Below are positions 37,205-46,983 of a DNA stretch of 64,000 nt, in pieces. The translations under genes and the position numbers were made by a program. Below the pieces are notes generated by a model that ran no database searches, had not been told where the DNA came from, and saw only the letters and a list, made by a program, of their open reading frames with translations. This DNA is from Rhyzopertha dominica (taxonomy: Eukaryota > Arthropoda > Insecta > Coleoptera > Bostrichidae): the NCBI GenBank assembly GCA_025024175.1, contig QCXZ01000064.1, positions 24,486,286 through 24,550,285 of the forward strand, given 5' to 3'. The stretch's first letter is position 1. Each line of letters opens with the position of its first letter.

Positions 37205-37233
<29 letters not shown>
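37205..37233. repeat. (TA)n microsatellite
   Basis: About 14 TA units within the THAP-bearing element. Confidence 0.85.
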
Positions 37234-37237
<4 letters not shown>

Positions 37238-37613
37238 CCTTTATTTTGTGCCCTTCGTCCGATAATGAGGTAATGTTTAACATCAAAACCGATCACCAAT
37301 AAATAAAAGAAAGGAGCTGAAACATTTTATTCCACTTATTTTATTATAGGTTCAAATTTATGTTTTCTTTAACCATGTTAAAAGCTAGTTTTTACATTTT
37401 AAATTTATAGAAGTGTTTATATGAAAATTTGTAAAATACTGCACCATTATTATTATAATACTCTATAGAATTGCAAGAATTTTAGTTACACTTATTATTT
37501 GGCGTATTTAATAAAGGTTTATCGTATTCCAATGCATAAGAATTTGAACCGGCACCCCTGATGACGCGTTAGGTGCCGCGTGCTGATTGGTTAGAAGTTA
37601 CCAGACAACCTAT

Positions 37614-38690
37614 CTATGTCTAGTAACCTTGCATATCATCTAGGCATAACACACGTCGTTCTTGAAATCACAGATGTCATTCAGGTAAATAAATGTCGCT
37701 ATTGACATTACAGAGTTCCATTCTTAGCATCAAGTATGTCATCTAGGCATAGTAGACGTCGCTCTTAACACATAAATGTCTTCGTAGCATAAAAGAGCCA
37801 TTGTTGACATAGTGTTATTTTGAACTACTTGATTGGCCCTATTATTGTCCCGGTGATAATAATAATGATCGTATCGTAATAACGGCACAACCATGAATAT
37901 GGTTTTCAAATTTTTAAAGATTTTTCATCAAAGACAATAACGTCAACATAGAAGGATGTCTAAAAAAGAATAATTTCAGATTATGTGCCCAAGATGGTAT
38001 TGACTACCTAACAAGCTTTTTTGTTCATAATCATTGTTGTTGAATAAACATTCTTAAAAAATAATATTTCTTTTAGATTTTAATTTAATTAAAGCAAATA
38101 ATTGACCTTTATGACAAAATTTACAAGTTGATGGCAGCTCTCTATGTTTTATTATTTTTCCAAGACTATAAACATGTACTTTGGGTCAAATTTTCGATTT
38201 CGTCAGGTTCATTATCATTCATGAAACAACAACAAATAATATACATTCCTAAGAAAAGTGACAAATTGGGATTATATTGTTGTGTTCTATTAATACAAAA
38301 ATTGTATTTTATGCGTTTTAATCTAAACCATATCCAAATGTAATGAGAATAAAGTTTGTGGATTTTCGTAGGACATTTCAAGTTGTGCATGTAACAAAAT
38401 AAATGTGGTATATTAACATTTTCCTGATCTCTTTAAAGCTACCTGAATATGTCTTCTACAAGGTGTCAAAAAGACGCTATTTTTTTAGAGAATGTACAGT
38501 TTCTATTTTTGCACTCTTAGCAGTTGAAAATTTATTGATTGGTTGTCGAAATTTATTTGACTGACAACAACAGGATTATATGATGATAATCATATTTAGT
38601 GTTGAAACAAATTTTTATTTGAACGGTGTTGTTGAAAAACAAAACAGTCTTAACTTTTCTAATGTCGTATCTTACTAGATATCACAAGAG
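37614..38690. other. AT-rich intergenic DNA
   Basis: No gene or repeat is recognised. Confidence 0.4.
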
Positions 38691-38779
38691 GCGCCAAAGA
38701 TACAAAATTTTTGTACGAATTTGATTAATAATTTGACCAAAAGCTTTTCCGTTAGCACATACCGAAATATAGCTTTCAA

Positions 38780-39130
38780 AAAAGAAGACGAAATGTGAAA
38801 GAGTTCGCAAGAAGAACTGCTTTAAAATTCTCCAACATCCTCCGTGCAGCGCTGACATGAGTCCTCCAGATTTCTTTCTGTTCCTCCAGTGAAAAGAAGA
38901 ATTTCGTGAAGTCCGATTTATTGACTTGGATAAAAGCCCTGCAACAGCATATACGTTCCAACTACTGAAACATCTTGACAAAAATGACGTATTTAACGAC
39001 ATTTTATTACTGCCAACGTGATATCAACGTGTTTTGGATATGCAAGGAGATTATATTGAACGACTTTATTGCAATTTAAAAAAATACACGTTTCGTTTGC
39101 GAGAACTGTGTTTCTGTGTGCAGGAATTTT
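38780..39130 (+). pseudogene. Mariner-like transposase C-terminal relic
   Basis: Plus-strand fragments read CSADMSPPDFFLF (like the mariner 'SPDLAPSDYFLF' block). They continue with KEEFREVRFIDLDKSPATA, then LLKHLDKNDVFNDILLLPT and YQRVLDMQGDYIERLYC. The last resembles the 'RWxKCIxxxGDYxE' end of mariner-type proteins. In-frame stops are present and the N-terminal half was not found. It is more diverged than the other mariner traces here, so the assignment is moderate. Confidence 0.45.
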
Positions 39131-40100
39131 GACATGACGCAATGACATTTTCTTATTGAATGTGGAACAATACAGTAAAATGAATTTTTCATTATAAATA
39201 ATAATAAATATTGTTTTCAACTTTGCAATTAACTGAAACACCTTTAAATTACATTTTAATTTAATTTAACTGTCTTTCGTTGTTATCCTCATTGTAAATA
39301 AGTGTGATTTTAAGGCAACCAGAAGTCATCTGCGCTAACTTTTTGATATTTGTAATTAACAGTGTGGGATTATAAGAGAAGACCATTGTCTTGCGTAACC
39401 GCAGTATCGCAAGCAATGGCTATCTTTCCTCTTCAGTGTTATTATTATTGTATATATTATTATATTCTTCTTTAATGTTAATCGTATTAACATATGGCAA
39501 GTTGACGACATTACTGGCTCCATCAACAAACGCGATCAACAGTAACCTCTAACATTTTCATCCACAAAGGGCGATTTTACTCCAGTTCATCAAGACCAAA
39601 GAAAAAGCTCCCATAATGTTAAGCAAGCAAAAAATCAACCAGGGAAGGTTGCAACCCGGCATGACGACGCGCTGGCTTTTTGCGAATTAACTTATAGACA
39701 ATAATCCGATTCGATTTCTTTCCAGGCAGTCTTATTGTGAGCGTTTAGGCCGACCATCCATCTCCGGTTCAGAGCCATTAGCCGATATCGCTTAGCCGCG
39801 CGTAATGGACCGTGCCTTGACTGATGCAACCTCATATGAGTTTCCCCGTAACCCCCACACCCCACACTAGAAGTACTCTTACAAATTTCTGTTTCATATT
39901 AATGAATATGACTTAAATTACCGATGATTCTGAATTTAAATTAATGTTTTATGATAGGCGCAGGCTGGAGGAGGAATAGAAAAGGAAGTCCATTAAAAGC
40001 TTATAATAAATGATGTGTGACAGTGGAGTCGAAATTTGGGAGAACTAGAAAGAGAGCATAAGCCCAAGGAATAAAATCATATAAAAGTTATTTTTTGCGA
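39131..40100. other. Intergenic DNA with a GC-elevated island
   Basis: About 39640-39890 is GC-richer and non-repetitive, with GCGCGTAATGG and GCGAATTAAC motifs. There is no coding signal. The rest is AT-rich. Confidence 0.35.
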
Positions 40101-40109
40101 GTAAATATC

Positions 40110-40228
40110 TATTTATAAAAAAATGTTGCTAACTTTGACTAGGTTTGAACCCGGAACATTTTTATTACTAGTCAGACGTGCTAACCACTGCACCATCGAA
40201 GTTCTATTCAAATTCCAGGTCAAAGTGG
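40110..40228 (-). repeat. tRNA-derived SINE, copy 1
   Basis: On the minus strand GGTGCAGTGGTTAGCACG (A-box region) and CCGGGTTCAAACC (B-box) frame a tRNA-like head. It is followed by GTCAAAGTTAGCAACA and an A/T-rich tail. The anticodon arm is partly decayed. Copy 2 lies 230 bp away in the same orientation. Confidence 0.65.
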
Positions 40229-40339
40229 CATATATACATCAAAGTTTGCGAAATGTAACGCTACTGAACGCCATCTTGCGCTTTTGTAGCTAAGTGGCTC
40301 GTCGCAAGCTTTAGACTATAAGAAAATCTAAATGGGTTT

Positions 40340-40465
40340 TTTGCATGTAAAATATTTATGAAAAAGTATTGCCAGCTTTGAACAGGATTTGACCCCGGAA
40401 CCTTTTGATTACTAGTCAAACGTGCTAACCACTTCACAATCAAAGCCCTATTGAAATTCCAGGTC
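40340..40465 (-). repeat. tRNA-derived SINE, copy 2 (best preserved anticodon arm)
   Basis: The minus strand reads AAGTGGTTAGCACG, then the anticodon arm TTTGA-CTAGTAA-TCAAA. This is a perfect 5-bp stem with a 7-base loop, conserved U33 and anticodon AGT. The B-box GGGGTCAAATCC follows, then TTCAAAGCTGGCAATACTTT. The loop CTAGTAA is that of insect tRNA-Thr(AGT), which makes tRNA-Thr the likely ancestor. Sequence 5' of the head (CTATTNAAATTCCAGGTCA on the plus strand) is shared with copy 1. Confidence 0.7.
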
Positions 40466-41722
40466 AGTTTAGGCTTTGGACTAGAAAGCAATAAACACGT
40501 GTCATATGTTTTTAAGTTCCATCCTTCAGTATGTGAAATGTTAAACATAATGCAAGAATAATAAATTTGTAACGATTGTTTAAAATCAAAACTCCTAACC
40601 TCATTACATAAATTTTCCCATTGAATCATGAAATCGCGCTTCAGTTGTGACAGTGCTGCTCTCATGCTTGGGGTAACTGAGAGGTCTTCTTCTAATCATT
40701 GTCCAGAAAACTCCCTGTTTGGTGGAACCACATTCTATCTTGTATATTAGCAATTTATTCCTGATTTGTTGTAATTAAACCAACGTAAGGCTTGTAAACG
40801 TTCCATTTGTAGCTGTATTTTCTATCGATACATAAATCCTTGATAAAACAAACGCCATCGATCGATATAGTTGTGCCCATCGCAGCGGACTTAGCGCCCT
40901 TTGAATGCGATAAGACTGCAATAGTTGCTCTTAAAGTGCCCGTCATAAAGATGAATGTGCAGCCTTTATTTGATGTGCTATTTAACGCGTGCTGATTGCA
41001 GGATGTTCTTTAGTTCGATGCAAAACCTCTTTCTCAAGACCTACTGCTCGTAGTTCGTGGATTTCCGCTTCCTTCATCTGGTTTAAACTTTTTCTTCTAA
41101 CCGATGAAGGATTAACAAAAATGTTTTTCAGTAAAGGTGTCGGTGATTCGAAAAGCTTTCAGCGTAGACACGTGTCTATTATAGCGCCATAAATAAGATG
41201 CATAATCTTCAAACGTAAATGTCACCAGTTCAGCAGTTTAGGAGTAAAATTTCGTCTCAAAGAAAACGGATGTGAAAAACTAAATTAGATATACTAAATA
41301 TCGCAGTTTTAAGTATGAAAAATATAAACATTACATTGCAGGGCAAATAAAGAGCTCATTTTCAGTTAGGGACTTAAGTATACCACCACATTTTTGGGAC
41401 ACCCATTGTATGTTGGAGGAAGCAAATCTAAAAAATTATCATCTATGTTATTGGCAAATTGATCATACCGTTATATTTTAGTGAAATGTAACATTCAACA
41501 CGAATTTCTGAAATTTTTATTCATATTTAATAGTGTCATTAGGACTTCCGATAAATTTGGTAGAACCGTTAAATTCCTATTTCACCAACAATCGCTTTTT
41601 GGAATATGGAATATAGAGCTGTTTTATCTGTAAGATCCTCCAAATTTCCAGTGACAAGTAAAAACTGTCGTTACCCTTGTGCTGACATTACATGAGTTAA
41701 AGTTTCCACCGTGGAACAAATA
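40466..41722. other. Intergenic DNA
   Basis: No gene is supported. Small open frames on both strands match nothing known. Confidence 0.35.
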
Positions 41723-41724
41723 TA

Positions 41725-43241
41725 CAGGGTGTCTCTAAATTAGATGTCATAATTTCTATTGCGTATTCCTGACGTGAATTTATGACGAAAAGTCTATATA
41801 AACATGTGTCCGAAAATGCTTCATTTTTGATATACAGAGTATTGAAGTTAAATAAAAATTTTCGAATTTTTTTATTTTTTAGAGAACGGTTTTTTGAAAC
41901 TACGAATTTTGGCAGAATGTTATAATAGATCATGGCTAATAATCCGGCATAAAAGATTTTTTCATATCTTTAACAGAGGCGGCGTAGGGGGAGAGGCAGA
42001 GGGATTTTCTCTTTGAAAAAAAGTTGTGTGTGAAATGTCAAAAAGCTCGTTACTGTTTTCAGAAAGAGCAACAAATAAGGTACAAAAAAGGATCTCTTAT
42101 TGCATTTCGCTAGAACGAACCTTTTTCGAGAAAATCGAGACAATATGAATTCCTACAGGTTGGCGCAAATAGACCAAAAATTAACTTTTTTTTATTTTCC
42201 AAAGAAATTAACGTTTATATGGGAACAACTTTTTGAAAGTAATTGAACTATATCATTGCAAATGTTCAGATATAAGGATTACCTCCATATCTAAACAGTG
42301 TCGGCAATTTGGGGAGGGGGAGCAAGAAGTCTTTTTTTATAAAAAGATTGTTTCCACATTTTTAAATTGTTTCAAAAATTATGAGGATCAGTTAAAAATA
42401 TTAAAAGAAGAAAAATTTACATTTTATACTGCTAAGACAATCTATTGTTGTAAAATTAAGAAATTGCATTTTTTTAAGATTTGTAATAACGCCAAATGCA
42501 AGTTGCATATCTGGCTTTAAATAATAATTAGTTTAATTTAATTAATTAATTAATTTAATTTTTCTTTTTTATATTTTACTGGTCTTTATAATTATTGAAA
42601 CGGTTTTAAAAATGTGGAAACAATCTTTTTATAAAAAAGACTTCTTGCCCCCTCCAAATTACCGCCACTGTTTAGATATGATGGTAATCATTGTGTCTGA
42701 CCATTTATCATGATATAGTGCGATTAATTCAAAAAAATTGTTGCCATATAAACGTTAATTTCTTTGGAAAATAAAAGAAATGTTTGGTCTATTTACGCCA
42801 ACCTGTAGGAATTCAGGTTTTGTCGATTTTTTCGAAAGCGGTTTGTTCTAGCGAAATGCAATAAGAGGACCTTTTTTGTACCTTATTTGTTGCACTTTCT
42901 GAAAATAGTGACGAGCTTTTTGACATCTCACACACAACTTTTTTTCAAAGAGAAAACCCTTCTGCCCCTCCCCCTACGCCGCCTCTGTTACACATATCAA
43001 AAAATGTTTTATGCCAGATTATTAGCTGTGATCTATTATTATAACATTCTCCCAAAATTCGTAAAGATTCAAAAAATCGTTCTGTAAAAAATAAAAGAAA
43101 TCGAAATCTTGTTTTTAACTTCAACACTCTGTATATCAAAAATAAAGCATTTTCGGACAGATGTTTATATAGACTTTTCGTCATGATTTCACGTCAGGAA
43201 TACGCACTAGAAATTATGACATCGAATTTAGAGACACCCTG
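41725..43241. mobile_element. 1.5-kb palindromic TIR element without transposase
   Basis: Flanked by TA on both sides, it begins CAGGGTGTCTCTAAATT and ends with the complement. The arms, each about 640-650 bp (41725-42380 and 42590-43241), are nearly complementary along their whole length. They include a GGCGGCGTAGGGGGAGAGGC block at 41977-41996 whose inverse lies at 42963-42982. Only about 200 bp in the centre, with a (TTAA)n tract at 42533-42570, is single copy. Open frames in the arms are mirror images of each other and have no protein similarity I recognise. This looks like a very large MITE or foldback element of the CAGGGTGT group. Confidence 0.9.
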
Positions 43242-43800
43242 TATATGGTGGGCTATCTATGTATGTGTATGGCAAAACCTATTTAGTAAGATAATTCATC
43301 AGCGGTATCCACTTTACCAAAATTGTAAGTAGAATCCAATTGGTGTAAGCTGCTAATTGTTAACTGTTAATGTTAAAACAAGATTTTGAGCTGTCTAGAT
43401 TTAAGAATAAGCAAAACTGCCGTATATGGGGTACCTAAATCGTCGTGTTTTCATTGTTCCGATTTTATTAAGACGATCCTGATGTTGTGATCACTGGTAG
43501 CCATGTCCGGATATGATCCTTGATACTACAAGGTAGTTTTCAAAATTCTTAAAAGCGGTATTTCTTTGGATACAAGAGTAAATTATTTTATTTATCGGCC
43601 ATTGTAAAATTTGCAAGGGTGAACCATCTAAATAACGCTAAACCTATTGCTTTTCAACAACTTCACCATTTTTGTTTACCTTTATTATCTCTATAAAATG
43701 TAATTGCAAATACATCTTAACACAATAATTAATGTACGCCCATGGTAATATGTGTATGTTTATTACTTTTTTTATGTATTTTCGTCGTAGTAAAAATGTA
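43242..43800. other. AT-rich intergenic DNA
   Basis: No gene or repeat is recognised. Confidence 0.4.
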
Positions 43801-43807
43801 TGTATAA

Positions 43808-43895
43808 ACGAAAAAGTGGTTAGAGCGTTTGATTAGTGTTCAAAGGACCTGGGTGCAAATCTCGGGTCAAAGCTGACAATACTATTCATATATAA
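43808..43895 (+). repeat. tRNA-derived SINE, copy 3
   Basis: The plus strand reads AAAGTGGTTAGAGCG, then TTTGATTAGTG, a diverged B-box GGGTGCAAATC and the family tail GGTCAAAGCTGACAATACT. It is the same family as the 40.1-kb and 40.4-kb copies, in the opposite orientation. Confidence 0.6.
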
Positions 43896-46100
43896 GTATG
43901 CCTGTTAACCCATTAACATATCACATATATTCATTAAAATGAATTCAGGCAATAATTATCTTTCAATCAAGTTTAAACTAGGTACATTTTATTTTCGTAA
44001 TAACTTGCTGGTAGGATGTATTGATTCTCATTTCAATATTGTACTTGTTTGTATATCTGCTAATTCCTTAAACATTAGCAAAAGTGTTTCTTTAGTATGT
44101 AAGAGGCCAGAAAATATTCCAGACAAACTCATAGATAGCATACAATCATAAATGCATGCTCTTGTATATCTTATTCCAAACGACATTTGACATTATCTTA
44201 ATTCTTAACTTATTAATGCCTAAATTAATTTTAACGACGCTACTTTTTGAAGCACCTATGTCACTGCATAGGTAACTTACAATATAACGCAATTGCCTCA
44301 GTTTTCAATTTGATGATACATTCTGTGGCAGATATTGTTGGTACCATATAGCTTTCCAAGAATTTACGCAGCTATTATACAGTGTAACCCCAGACTGTAT
44401 ACTGCATTGTTAATATTTACAAAATTATTCGAAAAAAAAAGAAAAANGTCCCAACAGACACTAGGNAGAGAAAAAACACCAAATGTGAGTTATTTCATGT
44501 TTTTTACTGCCGTTGACTCCAATCCGAATTATTAAAACCAGCATACAGGTCCCAGTTTAATCGCCGCGTCGAGCTAAGGAACAGTTCCAGACGTCGTTAA
44601 ACATGCAAAAGTGGTGTTATGCATGCATGACGGGGGTTGTAGTCGCATATAGCGCCGTTATGGTTATATGCGAGGCGGTTTTCATCTTTCACGACTGACT
44701 GACATACTCATTTTTGAGAGTAATTTACTGGCTCGTACGTGCTGTACTACCGCCTTCTACGATTCATTATACATTCATGTTATTGCAAATTATCTATAAA
44801 AATGGCTTAGTATGAGGATCAACAACAATCTGCAGCGCTGGGGCGCGAATAATGCTACGAACGGCAGTTAGTAAAATGCGAAACACGCACTTCCTTCGAA
44901 GTAGCCCAATAAGGATCATTTTTTATAGAGAAGAGTCAAGGGACAAGCCAGTTATAAATTAAAGAAGGACTTTCTCTACTGAACTGATTGCATGAACCGT
45001 AATAAAAGTTTACTATTATTTCGAGGTGTGTGCGTGAGAAATAAAGGAAATCGAGAAGACAGGCTATCATGGAAACGTATAATTTTCCAGTTCCATTCCT
45101 TAATTGTCTGTCTGATGAGACTGATTTATTTAATTTGAAGATTTGTGGACGACAGTCTGTGAACGCACCAAAATGACTATTGTAAAGAAATTTAAATTGT
45201 ATGAGCTGCATAATTTCTTATAACATTAATAATAAATCATTTAATACACCTAAAGAAACCTTTCGACTTATTTGTACACACTTTCTGCACTGATCATATT
45301 TTTACTGGAAAAGTCCAAAATTGTTTCCACTTGTTGATAATCATTTAGTTTGAAATCAAGTTATTTAGATTTTGATAACTTTTATAACATACTTGATAAA
45401 ATAAAACAAAAATTTGTTTAGGCAGTTTTCAAGAATTTACAAAGACTTTACAACGTTCGGTTAACTAAAAAAGGAATTCAAGTTTTGATTGCGGTTGGTC
45501 TTGGTGATAAACCTTGAATCCATTAGGAAGTATGTTTTTAAACAAAAATATCATGATAAACAGATCCATAGTCCACAGTCAGCAAATTAATTTAAAAGTT
45601 TGATGAAATTGTATCTTTAAAATATTTACCATATCAGGCAGACCTCCAAAATTACAAGACGTAAAATTAAATCTGTGACTTATCGTTTTTAGGTTATATA
45701 AAACAGAAGTATATCATCCCAATAAAGTTAAACCAATACATTGTTTAAACAAAGACGATCTCGATCGGCGCCTACGCAAAAGTGTACAGTTTATGTTGCT
45801 CTGTGACCAAAACACAAATTTTTTTAAATAGTTTTTTTTCTGGCTAAGCCACCTTTTGACTTTAAATGTATGGTTAACCGTCACAACCGTCGGTGTTAGA
45901 AAATCTGCATTGGACCCAAAAGGCACACACCCAAAGAAACTGGAAAACAAATGTGTAGGTTGGGATGATTGGGAGTGACTTTTTTTAAGAATACCGAACT
46001 GCCGCTCGCTATTATATTTTTTAAGATTTGAACTAATTGGTAGTTACTTATTTTTCCAAATAACGAAAATTAAGGCCTTCCTCGCGAGGACATTTGTTTC
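43896..46100. other. Intergenic DNA with a GC-elevated island
   Basis: About 44540-44900 is a non-repetitive GC-richer stretch. An open frame at 45950-45714 on the minus strand matches nothing known. Confidence 0.35.
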
Positions 46101-46192
46101 CAGGAAGACGAGGCACCACTCCACTACAGCGTTACGGTTCATGAATACCTTGATGAGGTATTTCCTAATCGTTGGATCATCTCGGTCATAGT
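46100..46192 (+). pseudogene. Mariner-type transposase fragment
   Basis: A 30-codon plus-strand stretch reads EDEAPLHYSVTVHEYLDEVF then PNRWI. It aligns with the FMHDGAPPHFSIAVRQFLNNAYPNRWI region of the DD41D-type transposase at 22-23 kb, which is the second catalytic D and the following helix. The catalytic D position reads D within EDE. The match ends after NRWI. This is an isolated relic of a related family. Confidence 0.5.
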
Positions 46193-46330
46193 AACAGTCT
46201 GCTCTGTTTCAATCGCCTCAAAACAACTCCCGCTTTAAATCTTAAGCTACCTGTTTTTGTATATGGTTTTTCCAATTTTTTCAAAAAACTCTTATCGACA
46301 CTTGATATATGCTGTTTTGGCCTCGAAACA

Positions 46331-46392
46331 GCTTTGGTGGTGTAGTGGCATTGCATTTGAACGGCAATCAAAAGGTCCCGGGGTCAATTATA
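46331..46392 (+). repeat. tRNA-derived SINE, copy 4 (fragment)
   Basis: The plus strand reads GGTGGTGTAGTGGCATTGCA, then GGCAATCAAAAGGTCCCGGGGTCA. It matches the head of the SINE family at 40 kb and is truncated after the B-box region. Confidence 0.5.
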
Positions 46393-46959
46393 CCACTTAG
46401 CTACCTCTTATATTCATTATAAATTAGTGCTGTCAGACTGGAATCCTTGTATTCAATATTCAAATATCGAGTATACGGAATATATTCGTATCCGTTTTAG
46501 TCGAAAACGAATCAAAAAATAAACGAGTTTTTGCATTCGTTTTATTCAAAAACGGATAAACGAATATTCCAACAAAAGCAGCTGTATAAGGGGCCGTTTG
46601 TTTTATTATTAAACACATAAAATATATAAAAAGTGAACAAGAATATAAATATTTTTCATTGCCTATATTTTTTCGCCGCTATATATGGTATTTTTGTAAA
46701 CATATGTAGTTTTTACAAATAAATAATTATCTCTTGTACAACACTTTTATATAATAACAGCTCCAAAAAATTTATATATATTGCTAAAATCTATAAATAT
46801 TTGCAAAGTTGAGTGTTACAAATCATATAGAATTTTCGGCTTATTTAGAACATCACGAGATGGCGCTGATAGCACCGAAACGTTTACGGAAGGGTGTCCT
46901 AGGTCAATAGAACTAGTTCATAGTTCGATCAAAGGGCACTTGTCAATACAAATGTATGA

Positions 46960-46983
46960 TTACGGATTACGGATTACGGATTG
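46960..46983. repeat. (GATTACG)3 tandem repeat at the LINE 5' junction
   Basis: Three 7-bp units, GATTACG GATTACG GATTACG, sit exactly where palindrome sequence gives way to LINE sequence. Confidence 0.7.

Larger units (their letters stand above)
35931..37613. mobile_element. TIR element containing a THAP-domain relic
   Basis: An inverted repeat, ATAGGTTGTCTGGTAACT at 35931-35948 and its complement at 37596-37613, bounds 1.68 kb. A second inverted block follows inside each end: CGCGTCATC-GAGGGTGCC on the left and its partner GGCACCCCTGATGACGCG at 37550-37567. The THAP relic at 36.2-36.4 kb lies within. THAP domains are found in P-element-type and some other DNA transposons, so it may be a P-like element. 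I saw no 8-bp target duplication to confirm that. The interior is otherwise AT-rich and contains a long (TA)n tract. Confidence 0.6.

Noticed and set aside
42233..43184. Open frames in the arms of the 1.5-kb palindrome
   Set aside because: Mirror-image frames from inverted arms with no similarity to transposases.
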